A DNA stretch of 64,000 bases from Zobellia alginiliquefaciens (GCF_029323795.1 NZ_CP119758.1:3224001-3288000), one strand, 5' to 3'. Shown: positions 1 to 8,617, counted from the first letter of the stretch. Translations and numbers: made by a program. The notes: generated from the letters alone by a model not told the origin.

Positions 1-332
1 TCCTTTAATAAAGCTTTGGCCCTGTCCCAATAAAAATAGGTGGTTTCTTCTTTTTTAAGTTTAAGGTAAACCAAGGCAAATTTATGATAGCAATCTATAA
101 GGGCTTTTACATCTTCGTTTTCCTCTGCTACTTTTGCTGCTTTTTCTAAGGCTTCAAGAGCTAAATCTGTTTGATCTCTATTGCGATACGCCCGTGCTTC
201 TTCAAAATAAATGCGTACATCATTGTTTTTAACGATAAGACTGTCTTGGGCCATTCCGTTTTGGGTGACCCAAATCAATACGAAAATCGATAGTATCTTT
301 TTTAAGTCGATATGTAGAAAATCAAGATTCAA
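1..332 (-). CDS. TPR-type exported protein, 3' part cut by window edge
   Basis: Only the N-terminal 110 residues or so are present. Reading leftward, a hydrophobic leader (KKILSIFVLIWVTQNGMAQ) looks like a signal peptide. It is followed by helical repeats (DLALEALEKAAKVAEENEDV, then YHKFALVYLKLKKEETTYFY) with the A-G-Y spacing of tetratricopeptide repeats. No ATG precedes the signal peptide. The best start is TTG at 332-330, overlapping the gapA stop in TTGA, which suggests translational coupling. Exported TPR proteins of this kind in Bacteroidota often continue into a histidine kinase or a LuxR-type regulator, but that part lies outside the window. The function is therefore open. Confidence 0.6.
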   Translation of the reverse strand, partial: MNLDFLHIDLKKILSIFVLIWVTQNGMAQDSLIVKNNDVRIYFEEARAYRNRDQTDLALEALEKAAKVAEENEDVKALIDCYHKFALVYLKLKKEETTYFYWDRAKALLK

Positions 333-1339
333 ACGTAATTATTTCGTTTCAAAACTAAAATTAGGTCAATTAATCTGCTGCTATAACCTGTTTCGTTATC
401 ATACCAGCCGATTATCTTCACCATTTTACCGATAACCGAAGTCATCATAGAATCAAACGTACAAGAGTAATAACTATTGTTTATGTCAATGGATACTATA
501 GGGTCTTCCGTGTATAAAAGTATGTTTTTGAGCTCTTTATCGGATTTTTCCTTAAAAATAGTGTTTATTTGGTCTATAGATGTTTCGCTCTTAACATTAA
601 AAGTAATATCTGTTAAAGACCCATTAGGTACTGGAACTCGAATTCCGCAACCACCGATTACATCTGCCAGATGAGGAAAAATTTTGGTAAGCGCTTTTGC
701 TGCCCCTGTAGTGGTAGGGACAATGGACTGTGATGCCGCTCGTGCCCTTCTTAAATCATGATGAGGTTGGTCATGCAAACTCTGATCGGAGGTGTATGAG
801 TGTATGGTAGTAATGTAGGCCTGCTCAATACCGCAGAGCTCATCAATTACTTTGATCATGGGAGCTGCGTTATTTGTAGTGCAAGATGCATTTGAAATAA
901 TATTGTCATCTGCATGTAACGAAGTTTCGTTAATACCCAGAACAATCATTTTTATATCATCTTCTACGGGTGGTGCAGATAAGATTACTTTTTTGGCACC
1001 GTTTGTCAGATGAGGCTCAAGGCTTTCCTTTGTTTTGAATTTCCCAGAACATTCCACAACAATATCTACATCATAATCAGACCACTTTATGTCAGTTGGT
1101 GTCTTATGATTGGTTAAAGGTATTGCCTTGTCGTCAACAAGAATCGTATTTTCTTTAAAAGAAACAGGATGGTGGAAAACCCCATGAATACTATCATACT
1201 TTAATAAGTGCGATAGTGTTCTGGCATCTGCCAAATCGTTTATAGCAACTACATTTAGGTTGGGGTAAGCATCTAACAGCCTAAAGAGCGTTCGACCTAT
1301 TCGGCCAAATCCGTTAATGCCTATATTGGTCTTCTTCAT
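329..1339 (-). CDS. gapA: Glyceraldehyde-3-phosphate dehydrogenase (type I)
   Basis: This 336-residue enzyme has the usual family length. It converts glyceraldehyde-3-phosphate, phosphate and NAD+ to 1,3-bisphosphoglycerate in cytoplasmic glycolysis. The N-terminal Rossmann motif is NIGINGFGRIGR. Asp after IN (about residue 35) predicts NAD rather than NADP preference. The catalytic Cys lies in SNASCTTNN (C153) and the partner His in TTIHSYTSDQ (H180). The second Cys common in this motif is Asn here, which does not remove the catalytic residue. The gene lies 75 bp after lipA on the same strand and its stop overlaps the likely TTG start of the next gene. Confidence 0.96.
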   Translation of the reverse strand: MKKTNIGINGFGRIGRTLFRLLDAYPNLNVVAINDLADARTLSHLLKYDSIHGVFHHPVSFKENTILVDDKAIPLTNHKTPTDIKWSDYDVDIVVECSGKFKTKESLEPHLTNGAKKVILSAPPVEDDIKMIVLGINETSLHADDNIISNASCTTNNAAPMIKVIDELCGIEQAYITTIHSYTSDQSLHDQPHHDLRRARAASQSIVPTTTGAAKALTKIFPHLADVIGGCGIRVPVPNGSLTDITFNVKSETSIDQINTIFKEKSDKELKNILLYTEDPIVSIDINNSYYSCTFDSMMTSVIGKMVKIIGWYDNETGYSSRLIDLILVLKRNNYV

Positions 1340-1414
1340 AGGGAAATTAGGGGCTAAAGGATAAAGCTATCCCAAGCTATTTTTCATTGTTGGGTAAAAT
1401 TGTATTTGTCAATT

Positions 1415-2290
1415 TTAGTGAATGTGCTTGTGTGCTTTATAGGAAGATCGTACCAAAGCGCCACTTTCTACATGTCTAAAGCCCATTTCTAGACCTATTT
1501 CTTCATATTTTTTGAATTGCTCCGGAAGAATAAATTCTTTTACAGGCAAGTGTTTTTTAGAGGGTTGAAGATATTGTCCTATAGTAACAACATCAACATT
1601 GGCATCTCGTAAATCCTGCATGGTTTCAATAACTTCTTCTTCTAACTCACCTAAACCAAGCATGATTCCAGATTTCGTACGGTTTACGCCATTAGCACGT
1701 AAATAACGGAGCACCTCAAGGCTACGCTCATATTTGGCTTGTATCCGTACTTCACGAGTAAGTCTTTTAACGGTTTCCATGTTATGGGAAACAACCTCGG
1801 GACCTACTTCTATAATACGGTCTAAATGCCTTTCTATGCCTTGAAAATCAGGAATAAGAGTTTCAAGGGTGGTCGTTGGGTTCATTCTACGAATAGCCTT
1901 TACGGTCTCTGCCCAAATAATAGACCCCATATCTTTTAAGTCGTCTCTATCTACTGAAGTAATAACAGCATGTTTAATGCCCATAATTTTAATGGAACGA
2001 GCCACTTTTTCAGGTTCGGCCCAATCTACCGTATCCGGTCTGCCGGTCTGAACACCACAAAAACCACAAGAACGGGTACATACATTACCTAAAATCATAA
2101 ATGTAGCAGTACCTTCTCCCCAGCATTCGCCCATATTAGGGCAACTACCCGAGGTACAAATAGTGTGAAGGTCATATTTATCTACCAATCCTCTAAGTTG
2201 AGTATATTTTTTGCCTGTAGGAAGTTTAACTCTAAGCCATTTTGGCTTTCCCTTTGGAGGGATAACGTTGCCTATAGTATCTGTGCTCAT
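1415..2290 (-). CDS. lipA: Lipoyl synthase
   Basis: A radical-SAM enzyme that inserts two sulfurs into the octanoyl chain on lipoyl domains of pyruvate and 2-oxoglutarate dehydrogenases and GcvH. The auxiliary cluster motif [12 protein letters not shown] and the radical-SAM motif CTRSCGFC are both intact. The C-terminal serine motif VRSSY is present near the end. The chosen start (MSTDTIGNV) gives 291 residues. An upstream in-frame ATG at 2311 would add seven residues (MYKIASI) that do not look like the family N-terminus. The gene lies between an ECF sigma gene and gapA, all on the minus strand. Confidence 0.96.
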   Translation of the reverse strand: MSTDTIGNVIPPKGKPKWLRVKLPTGKKYTQLRGLVDKYDLHTICTSGSCPNMGECWGEGTATFMILGNVCTRSCGFCGVQTGRPDTVDWAEPEKVARSIKIMGIKHAVITSVDRDDLKDMGSIIWAETVKAIRRMNPTTTLETLIPDFQGIERHLDRIIEVGPEVVSHNMETVKRLTREVRIQAKYERSLEVLRYLRANGVNRTKSGIMLGLGELEEEVIETMQDLRDANVDVVTIGQYLQPSKKHLPVKEFILPEQFKKYEEIGLEMGFRHVESGALVRSSYKAHKHIH

Positions 2291-2461
2291 AATTGATGCA
2301 ATTTTATACAAATATACAATTTAGCTGTGCAGCACCGCTGTTATTGGGCTGTTTTTGCTTTTGCTTGAACTGTAATTCTTTGGAAATTAATATTATAGCT
2401 GTTTTAAGCTGAAAGTAATATTTCTTTCAGGGTTAAATGGGTTGGAGATTGATTAGGAAAA

Positions 2462-3016
2462 TTACTTTTTCCGGATAACTTCTGCCAAAAGTTTTTTAGC
2501 TCTTAACAGCTTTACTTTTACATTGTTAATGGGTTCGTTAAGTTCCTTTGCTATATCTGCATAGCTTAATTCTTTGAAATAACGAAGGTTGATGACTTCC
2601 TGGTAGTGCGGTTTTAGCTTTTTTATATGCATTAAAAGACTGGCCAGGTTCTGTTCTCTAATCAACTGGTCCTCGGCAGATGGAGCATCATCAAGAACTT
2701 TTTTTACCGCATCTTGGTTTCCGCTGGTTTCAAGGCTTTTTTTGCGTTTACGAATCAGATCAACGTGAATGTTCTTTGAAATGGTAATTAACCAGGTCTT
2801 GAACTCATAGTCTTTATTATAGGTACCGAGTTTGTCAAAGGCCTTTGAAAAGGTCTGAACGGTAATGTCCTCTGCATCGTTCTCATTTTCGGTACGTTTT
2901 AGTTGAAAACCGTAAACTCCGTTCCAATAGGTGTCTAAAAGTGTGCTGTAGGCTATTTGGCTTCCTTTGAGGGCTTTTTGTATGGTAATTTGGATGTTGT
3001 CATCGGCTTTTGCCAA
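2462..3016 (-). CDS. ECF-type RNA polymerase sigma factor
   Basis: A protein of 184 residues with the two-domain layout of group 4 sigma-70 factors. Region 2 includes NDAEDITVQTFSKAFDKL and FKTWLITISKNIHVDLIRKR, covering core binding and -10 recognition. Region 4 includes YQEVINLRYFKELSYADIA and NNVKVKLLRAKKLL, a helix-turn-helix for -35 recognition. No anti-sigma gene follows directly. The nearest is the RskA-like gene at 3347-4105, which already pairs with the other sigma gene. Its regulon cannot be read from the sequence. Confidence 0.88.
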   Translation of the reverse strand: MAKADDNIQITIQKALKGSQIAYSTLLDTYWNGVYGFQLKRTENENDAEDITVQTFSKAFDKLGTYNKDYEFKTWLITISKNIHVDLIRKRKKSLETSGNQDAVKKVLDDAPSAEDQLIREQNLASLLMHIKKLKPHYQEVINLRYFKELSYADIAKELNEPINNVKVKLLRAKKLLAEVIRKK

Positions 3017-3067
3017 AAGAAGATAGTTTGAAAAATGAGAATTTAAATTGAGTTATGAAGGTTTAGA

Positions 3068-3262
3068 TTATGCTTCATTTCTGCACTCTTGCTCGCTTGG
3101 TAGCTTACCGCACATTCCGCAGGCTTCACCACTTTGGTTTAAAAATGGACTTTGGCTAGCGCAAGTACCCGCAAATTTCCCGTCTTTTTTCGCCCAGATT
3201 TTAATGGCTATTCCTGCAAATCCCAATGCTAATAACCCGATGGTCAATAAAATGAGTTTCAT
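3068..3262 (-). CDS. Small membrane-anchored Cys-rich protein
   Basis: A 64-residue protein with an N-terminal hydrophobic helix (LILLTIGLLALGFAGIAIKI, residues 3-22). A short soluble tail follows with four Cys: GTCASQSP, ACGMCGKL and EQEC. The CxxC and spaced Cys suggest metal binding or redox chemistry, which is inference. Similar short proteins are common in Flavobacteriaceae as uncharacterised membrane or secreted proteins. It lies 51 bp upstream of a sigma gene and behind its own likely terminator and -7 box, so it may head the transcript that includes that sigma factor. Confidence 0.7.
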   Translation of the reverse strand: MKLILLTIGLLALGFAGIAIKIWAKKDGKFAGTCASQSPFLNQSGEACGMCGKLPSEQECRNEA

Positions 3263-3278
3263 AAAGATTATTTTGGGA

Positions 3279-3286
3279 CAAAGATA
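3279..3286 (-). promoter_or_regulatory. Candidate -7 element (TATCTTTG)
   Basis: On the minus strand TATCTTTG fits the Bacteroidota consensus TAnnTTTG and lies 16 nt before the start of the 64-residue Cys-rich protein, directly after the anti-sigma terminator. No TTG is seen at the expected -33 distance, so the call is tentative. Confidence 0.35.
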
Positions 3287-3290
3287 TAAA

Positions 3291-3324
3291 ATTAAGCCCC
3301 GAAATGGAAGTTTCGAGGCTTAAT
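3291..3324 (-). terminator. Hairpin terminator after the anti-sigma gene
   Basis: The arms ATTAAGCC-x-CGAAA and TTTCG-x-GGCTTAAT form a 13-pair stem with one mismatch and a six-base loop. On the minus strand it is followed by TTTTATAT. It lies 22 bp beyond the stop of the RskA-like gene. Confidence 0.75.
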
Positions 3325-3346
3325 GATATATTAAATAAACAATTGC

Positions 3347-4105
3347 TTAGTATGCAATGTTCGCTACTATATTTTCTACGGTAGGGCTTTGGTTGCCTCC
3401 TTGTGGTTCTATGGTAATATAACTAACGGCATCTTCTGCGTAGGGCAATGCCAATAATTTTTCTTGACTGCTAGCTTCTTTTATGATACCTAAATTCACC
3501 ATTTCTCCGTTTACCTCTGTCCACATCTGGTAACATTGGTCTTTTGGCAAATGCGGAAGCTTGCTTACATTAATATAAGAAAGTCTCTTTACCGGATTTA
3601 TGTAGGCCACGGCTTTAAGCTCTTTTGCTTTTTTGTTTCCTTTTACGGTATACTTTTTTGTTTCCGGGTTTTGTAGAACAATAAACTGGTTTCTAACATC
3701 TTCCAACTGGGCACGCATAGTTTCTTCCAAATCGTCAATTTTGTTATTGACAATAGAGTTCTCTTCTTCCAGACTTTGGTTTTTGTCCCAGAAGAAATAG
3801 GATGCACCTGCAGAAACCAATACGGCAAAACTGGCCGCAACCGCCATGCGGTAGAAATTTCTTTTAAAGTTGGACTCTTTATTAATACTGTTAAGAATTC
3901 TTTCTTTAAGTGCTTCCGGTGCTTTAACGGCATGCAATTTTGCATACGTTTCTAAATTGTCTTGTAGCTCATTGTAGGTTTCACGAACTTCTGGGTACAT
4001 AGACAAATAGCGTTCTACTTGTAGTGCTTCCTCAGTTGTAGTAGTACCTAAAAGATAGCTTTCCAATAAATCGGAATCTAGGAATAATTTTATTTTTTCT
4101 TTCAT
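3347..4105 (-). CDS. Anti-sigma factor, RskA-like
   Basis: A protein of 252 residues. The N-terminal part (1-75) is an anti-sigma zinc-finger-like helical region without the classical HxxxCxxC zinc ligands (FLDSDLLESYLLGTTTTEEA). A single membrane helix follows (about 86-105, FYRMAVAASFAVLVSAGASY), then a coiled-coil stretch (112-145). The C-terminal extracytoplasmic domain contains CYQMWTEVNGEMVNLGI, typical of the RskA C-terminal domain. It starts 4 bp after the stop of the sigma gene at 4110-4676. The pair therefore forms a sigma/anti-sigma unit that probably senses an envelope signal. Confidence 0.87.
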   Translation of the reverse strand: MKEKIKLFLDSDLLESYLLGTTTTEEALQVERYLSMYPEVRETYNELQDNLETYAKLHAVKAPEALKERILNSINKESNFKRNFYRMAVAASFAVLVSAGASYFFWDKNQSLEEENSIVNNKIDDLEETMRAQLEDVRNQFIVLQNPETKKYTVKGNKKAKELKAVAYINPVKRLSYINVSKLPHLPKDQCYQMWTEVNGEMVNLGIIKEASSQEKLLALPYAEDAVSYITIEPQGGNQSPTVENIVANIAY

Positions 4106-4109
4106 GGTA

Positions 4110-4676
4110 TTAGGATATCAGGTTTAATGATAACACCAACAGTAATGTAGGGCCGTAAATTTTCTTGAGTTCCCTGAGCCCGATTTTTAATCTAGATTTG
4201 ATAGTTCCCAGCGGAATATTAAGCTCATCGCTAGCTTCCTGTTGCGTCATACCCTCAAAAAATAAGGCATCTAACACAATTTGGTATTTGGTCTCTATCT
4301 TGTCTAAATTTTCACGGACGTCCATAAACTCTGGTCTTGTACTGTTGACGCCTAAATTATATACGTCAGAAACATCAATTTGGATTTCCTTATCACTTTT
4401 TGTATTAACGCTTCTTAATTTATCTATTGCCGTATTACGTGTTATACGAAATAACCACGTAAAAAGTTTAGCCTTAGATGAATCATAAGAATCGGATTTT
4501 TTCCAAATCTTTATAAAACTTTCCTGTAAGACATCCTGTGCTAATTCTTCATTTCGAACTACCTTGTTGGCAACCCCCAAAAGTGTGTCTCCATAATGCT
4601 CATACAAAAGTGAAATAGCTTTTTCATCTCTTTCTTGAAGCAGTTCTACAATGTGTTTTTCAAGTAGTGTACTCAT
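4110..4676 (-). CDS. ECF sigma factor (SigK-like), partner of the anti-sigma
   Basis: A protein of 188 residues. Region 2 is seen in ELAQDVLQESFIKIWKKSD and FTWLFRITRNTAIDKLRS. Region 4 is seen in ALFFEGMTQQEASDELNIPL followed by GTIKSRLKIGLRELKK. It directly precedes the RskA-like anti-sigma gene with a 4-bp gap, the classical layout for co-translated sigma and anti-sigma. The tail LLLVLSLNLIS is unusually hydrophobic for a sigma factor. Upstream towards murB there are two hairpins. Confidence 0.9.
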   Translation of the reverse strand: MSTLLEKHIVELLQERDEKAISLLYEHYGDTLLGVANKVVRNEELAQDVLQESFIKIWKKSDSYDSSKAKLFTWLFRITRNTAIDKLRSVNTKSDKEIQIDVSDVYNLGVNSTRPEFMDVRENLDKIETKYQIVLDALFFEGMTQQEASDELNIPLGTIKSRLKIGLRELKKIYGPTLLLVLSLNLIS

Positions 4677-4800
4677 ATTTTAGTGTCGGTGCAAAAAAAA
4701 TGGATGTTTGGGCATCCAATTTAATCGATAGAACCGTATATGTTTAAACGCTAATTTATAAAATGATTTTTATATAGGCGTTTTCAAAATATTAATAATA

Positions 4801-4829
4801 TAAATGTGCACTTGGTAACTGCACATTTA
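4801..4829 (-). terminator. Perfect 10-bp inverted repeat, probable terminator
   Basis: TAAATGTGCA and TGCACATTTA form a perfect stem around a nine-base loop between murB and the sigma operon. On the minus strand it is followed by the AT-rich TATTATTAATATTTTG. It could end murB transcription or serve as a regulatory site ahead of the sigma gene. Confidence 0.45.
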
Positions 4830-4856
4830 ATTTTTGGTTAGTTTGGTTTGGTATAG

Positions 4857-4879
4857 CCCCCAAGATTTTTCTTTGGGGG
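4857..4879 (-). terminator. G/C-rich hairpin directly after murB
   Basis: CCCCCAAG and CTTTGGGGG pair with one bulged base around a six-base loop, five bases beyond the murB stop. A strong T-run is lacking on the minus strand but an AT-rich tract follows on the plus strand. It is the first of two tandem hairpins behind murB. Confidence 0.55.
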
Positions 4880-4883
4880 TTAT

Positions 4884-5903
4884 TTATTTTATGATGTTTA
4901 CCTCCGGTGATATATTAATACCGAATTTCTTATCTACTTCCTCAATTATTCTATAGGCTAAATTTAACATTTCTTCACCTGTAGCATTACCGTGGTTGAC
5001 AAGAACCAACGCCTGATTTTTATGAATACCGGCGTCACCGAATCTTTTACCTTTAAAACCACATTGTTCAATTAGCCAGCCTGCTGGTATTTTATAGCTT
5101 TCATCCGTAATTTTATAGGATGGAGCTTCAGGATGGAGTGTAATGAACCGGGTGTAATCTTCTAGGCTAATTATCGGATTTTTGAAAAAACTCCCGCTAT
5201 TGCCCAAAACTGCGGGGTCTGGCAATTTACTTTGCCTAATTGCTATTACAGCATTTGAAATATCTTTTATAGTAGGGTCTAAAATGCCCATTTTTTCCAA
5301 TTCAGCGTCAATAGCACCGTAAGAGGTGTTTTTCTTATGGTTCTTTTTCGACAGTTGTATGATTACCGAAGTGATAATGTATTTTCCTTTTCCTTCGTTC
5401 TTAAAAAAAGAATCACGATAGCCAAACTGACAGTCTTCTTTAGAAAAAGTCTTTAGGGTTTGAGTTTCAATATGCATTGCTTCGCAAGAAACAAAATTAT
5501 CCTTTAGTTCAACACCGTAAGCGCCAATGTTTTGAATTGGGGCCGTACCAGTGTTACCAGGAATAAGAGACATATTTTCTAATCCACCATAATTTTGGTC
5601 TAGCGTCCATAGTACCATTTGGTGCCAATTTTCGCCGGCCATAACCTTTAAAAGTACATTGTCGTCACTCTCTTCAAGAACTTCTTTTCCTTTTAAGTTG
5701 ATGTGTAAAACCAATGCATCAACATTGTTAGTGGTAATCAACATATTACTTCCCCCGCTAAGAACAAATTTGTTGGGGTAATCGTTAAGTTGAAGAGCTT
5801 CTTTTAAGTCTTCCAGGCTATTGATTTCAACAAAGAATCTAGCTTTGGCATCTATTCCAAAGGTATTATAGGGCTTAAGGGATATATCTTTTTTTACCTC
5901 CAT
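4884..5903 (-). CDS. murB: UDP-N-acetylenolpyruvoylglucosamine reductase
   Basis: This FAD enzyme reduces the enolpyruvyl ether to UDP-N-acetylmuramic acid in cytoplasmic peptidoglycan precursor synthesis. The 339 residues match the type I (E. coli-like) length. FAD-binding motifs are SGGSNMLI and IPGNTGTAPIQNIGAYGVE. The type I signature YRDSFFK and the proton-donor Ser in NSGSFFKNP are present, as is the C-terminal AGWLIEQCGFKG. Its ATG overlaps the stop of the upstream aminotransferase (TAATG), so the two are probably translationally coupled. Confidence 0.96.
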   Translation of the reverse strand: MEVKKDISLKPYNTFGIDAKARFFVEINSLEDLKEALQLNDYPNKFVLSGGSNMLITTNNVDALVLHINLKGKEVLEESDDNVLLKVMAGENWHQMVLWTLDQNYGGLENMSLIPGNTGTAPIQNIGAYGVELKDNFVSCEAMHIETQTLKTFSKEDCQFGYRDSFFKNEGKGKYIITSVIIQLSKKNHKKNTSYGAIDAELEKMGILDPTIKDISNAVIAIRQSKLPDPAVLGNSGSFFKNPIISLEDYTRFITLHPEAPSYKITDESYKIPAGWLIEQCGFKGKRFGDAGIHKNQALVLVNHGNATGEEMLNLAYRIIEEVDKKFGINISPEVNIIK

Positions 5904-7093
5904 TAAGCTATATAACTTTTTAGCGCCTCCTTTAGTATGTGAACAGCTCTCTTTAAGTTGCCTTTATCAAGAACATAGGCAATTCTTATTTGGTTCTTAC
6001 CATGTCCTTCTGAAGCATAAAATCCTGCAGCAGGTGCAACCATTACGGTTTCATTGTTCAGTCTAAAATCTTCTAGCAGCCACTGAGCAAAATCATCTGC
6101 ATCTGTTATGGGTAATTCCGCAATGCAATAAAAAGCACCTTGAGGCTTACCTATTTTAATGCCTTCAATTTTCTCCAATTCTTCAATTAGAAGGTTTCTA
6201 CGGCCTACATACTCTTCTTTGACATCGTCAAAATAACTTTGTGGAGTTTCCAAAGCGGCCTCACTGGCTATTTGAGCATATGTTGGTGGCGATAATCTTG
6301 CTTGTGCAAATTTTATGGCTGTTTTAATAATGTCTTGGTTCTTGGTGACCAAACAACCTATTCGAGCCCCGCACATGCTATATCTTTTGCTAACGGAGTC
6401 TACGATAATGGCATGTTCTTCCAACCCTTCTTCCTGTAAAATAGAGTAGTGCTCTTTTCCGTCATAAGTAAATTCACGGTATACTTCATCCGCAATTAAG
6501 AACAGATCATGTTTTTTAACGATGGCCGCTAGTTTCTTTATTTCCTCACGGGTATATAAGTATCCCGTAGGATTTCCCGGATTACAAATAAGAATAGCCT
6601 TTGTTTTAGGTGTAATCAGTTTTTCGAACTCTTCAATGGCTGGAAGGGCAAAATTAGAATCGATATTGGATATTACCGGAACAACCTTTACCCCTGTAGC
6701 GGTAGCAAATCCGTTGTAATTGGCATAAAAAGGCTCGGGAATGATTATTTCATCGCCATTATCCGCGATACTGCCCATGGTGAAAGCTAAAGCTTCGGAG
6801 CCACCTGTGGTCACTATAATATCTTGTGCAGTTACGTGAATATCATTCTTAGCGTAATAGGCAGCAAGCTTTTCACGGTATTCTTCTGAACCTTCGGTAC
6901 GGCTATAGGCAATAACGTCCAAGGTGTTGTTTTTTACTGCATCCAGCGCTACTTGTGGAGTCTTTATGTCTGGTTGACCAATATTTAGATGTATTACTTT
7001 AACCCCTTTTTTCTTCGCTTCTTCTGCGTAAGGAACTAGTTTTCTAATTGGTGATGAGGGCATTGAAAGCCCTTTTTGAGATACTTTTGGCAT
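5903..7093 (-). CDS. Pyridoxal-phosphate aminotransferase, class I (aspartate aminotransferase-like)
   Basis: A protein of 396 residues from the ATG at 7093 (MPKVSQKGLSMPSSPIRKL). An in-frame upstream start at 7129 adds twelve residues without family character. Fold type I motifs are HLNIGQPDIKTP at the N-terminus, ICNPGNPTGYLY, the PLP region IADEVYREFTYDG, and the Schiff-base Lys in SVSKRYSMCGARIGC. The sequence type matches the aspartate/prephenate aminotransferase subgroup, but the exact substrate cannot be set. It is coupled to murB by a one-base overlap. Confidence 0.9.
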   Translation of the reverse strand: MPKVSQKGLSMPSSPIRKLVPYAEEAKKKGVKVIHLNIGQPDIKTPQVALDAVKNNTLDVIAYSRTEGSEEYREKLAAYYAKNDIHVTAQDIIVTTGGSEALAFTMGSIADNGDEIIIPEPFYANYNGFATATGVKVVPVISNIDSNFALPAIEEFEKLITPKTKAILICNPGNPTGYLYTREEIKKLAAIVKKHDLFLIADEVYREFTYDGKEHYSILQEEGLEEHAIIVDSVSKRYSMCGARIGCLVTKNQDIIKTAIKFAQARLSPPTYAQIASEAALETPQSYFDDVKEEYVGRRNLLIEELEKIEGIKIGKPQGAFYCIAELPITDADDFAQWLLEDFRLNNETVMVAPAAGFYASEGHGKNQIRIAYVLDKGNLKRAVHILKEALKSYIA

Positions 7094-7233
7094 ATAAGTA
7101 CAATTTTGCTGCAAAAATGAGGAAACCAAATGACAAAACCATACGCCTTGGGAATTCGTTTATTGGTCTTTTGTTAAAAAACAAGTGGTGTATGTGAAAA
7201 AATCGTAAATTATAGAAGGAAATATGAAAAAAG

Positions 7234-8562
7234 TTGAACTGCCTTCGTCCACATATCATATTCTTTCTAATGCTGCTTTCTTTTTCGGTAACAGGGCAGG
7301 GCTTTAATTTGCCCGAAGGCCAAAAATCCGAAAAGGTAAAATTTCAGCTTATAAACAACCTCATTATAGTGCCTATTGAAGTGAATGGTACGGAACTTTC
7401 TTTTTTATTGGACTCCGGAGTAAGTTCTCCCATATTGTTCAATATCTCCGAAACGGATTCGGTTCAAATAAACCATGTTTCTGAAATTACCATTAAAGGT
7501 TTTGGCGATAATGAACCAATTAAGGCCTTGGCTTCAAAAGGGAATCAATTTCGTCTGAAAAATATCGTGAACGAGAATCAGAAATTATTCGTCGTGATGG
7601 ATAAGAGTATCAATTTTTCTACTTCTTTGGGAATCCCTGTACATGGTATTATTGGCTATGATATTTTTAGGGATTTTGTGGTAGATATCAACTATACCAA
7701 AAAGAGTATCCGTTTTCGTGACCCGGAGACGTATGTATATAGGGAAAACAAAAGCAATGAAGTCCTGCCTTTGTCCATTAGGGCTAAAAAAGCGTATTTG
7801 AATACGGGACTCTATTTGAATGATGGAAAGGAGGTTTCTGCAAGATTACTTCTGGATACGGGCAGCAGTGATGCACTTTGGCTCTTTGAGAGTGATTCGG
7901 TTCAGGTACCGGATAAACATTATGATGATTTTCTGGGGAAGGGCCTTAACGGAAATATTTACGGTAAAAGAACTAAGGTAAATGGTTTAAAAATAGGTCG
8001 TTTTATGTTGAATGATGCTAAAGCAGCTTTTCCCGATAAGGATTCTTTTCGAGAACTTACAAATTTGGTGAATCGTAACGGTAGTTTAGGTGGCTCGGTT
8101 TTAAAAAGGTTCCGCGTTGTGTTCGATTATCAAAGAAACCGTATTATACTTCGTAAGAATTCTAATTTCAATAGACCTTTTAAATACAACTTGTCCGGAT
8201 TGGATTTGCAGCATGCAGGCATTCGCTATATAGCAGAAAGTATTAGTGACGGGCGAGGAGTAGTGTATGCGGATAAACGTGAATTTGGTAATGTGCAACT
8301 ACTTTTTGAAAATCAGACCCGATTAAGTGTTGCTCCGGAAATTATTGTTTCTTCTATTCGTGCAGGTAGTCCGGCGCATGAGGCCGGTTTGCAAGAAGGA
8401 GATGTTATTTTGGCGGTAAACGGAAAAAGTGTTCACCGGTACAAACTTCAAGATATTTTAGAGATGATCAATGAAAAAGAGGGCAAGCGTATTAAGCTAT
8501 TAATTGAGCGTTATAATTCCGATTTGCTATTCACTTTTGTACTCAAAAATATGCTTAAATAA
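7234..8562 (+). CDS. Exported retropepsin-like aspartyl protease with PDZ domain
   Basis: A protein of 442 residues. After an N-terminal signal peptide (HIIFFLMLLSFSVTGQG) come two aspartyl-protease half-domains with active-site motifs LLDSGVSS (about residue 59) and LLLDTGSSDALW (about residue 208). A C-terminal PDZ domain follows (about 370-440, RAGSPAHEAGLQEGDVILAV). It probably cleaves or binds peptides in the periplasm. The open frame begins at TTG. A better-looking ATG AAA AAA at 7224 is out of frame by one base, and removing one A from the six-A run would give MKKLNCLRPH, a textbook signal-peptide start. Either a TTG start or a frameshift is possible. Confidence 0.85.
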   Translation: MNCLRPHIIFFLMLLSFSVTGQGFNLPEGQKSEKVKFQLINNLIIVPIEVNGTELSFLLDSGVSSPILFNISETDSVQINHVSEITIKGFGDNEPIKALASKGNQFRLKNIVNENQKLFVVMDKSINFSTSLGIPVHGIIGYDIFRDFVVDINYTKKSIRFRDPETYVYRENKSNEVLPLSIRAKKAYLNTGLYLNDGKEVSARLLLDTGSSDALWLFESDSVQVPDKHYDDFLGKGLNGNIYGKRTKVNGLKIGRFMLNDAKAAFPDKDSFRELTNLVNRNGSLGGSVLKRFRVVFDYQRNRIILRKNSNFNRPFKYNLSGLDLQHAGIRYIAESISDGRGVVYADKREFGNVQLLFENQTRLSVAPEIIVSSIRAGSPAHEAGLQEGDVILAVNGKSVHRYKLQDILEMINEKEGKRIKLLIERYNSDLLFTFVLKNMLK

Positions 8563-8592
8563 AAAAGACCCGATCTTGCGATCAGGTCTTTT
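8561..8592. terminator. Bidirectional terminator between convergent genes
   Basis: AAAAGACC-x-GATC and GATC-x-GGTCTTTT form a hairpin with A-run before and T-run after, so it can serve both the protease gene (plus) and the DUF1573 gene (minus). Confidence 0.85.
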
Positions 8593-8617
8593 ATTCAATT
8601 TTTAAGATAAGATGAGT

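Noticed and set aside
888-898. Missing second Cys in the GAPDH active-site motif as a sign of a defective enzyme
   Set aside because: The catalytic Cys 153 and His 180 are intact. The second Cys is not needed for catalysis.
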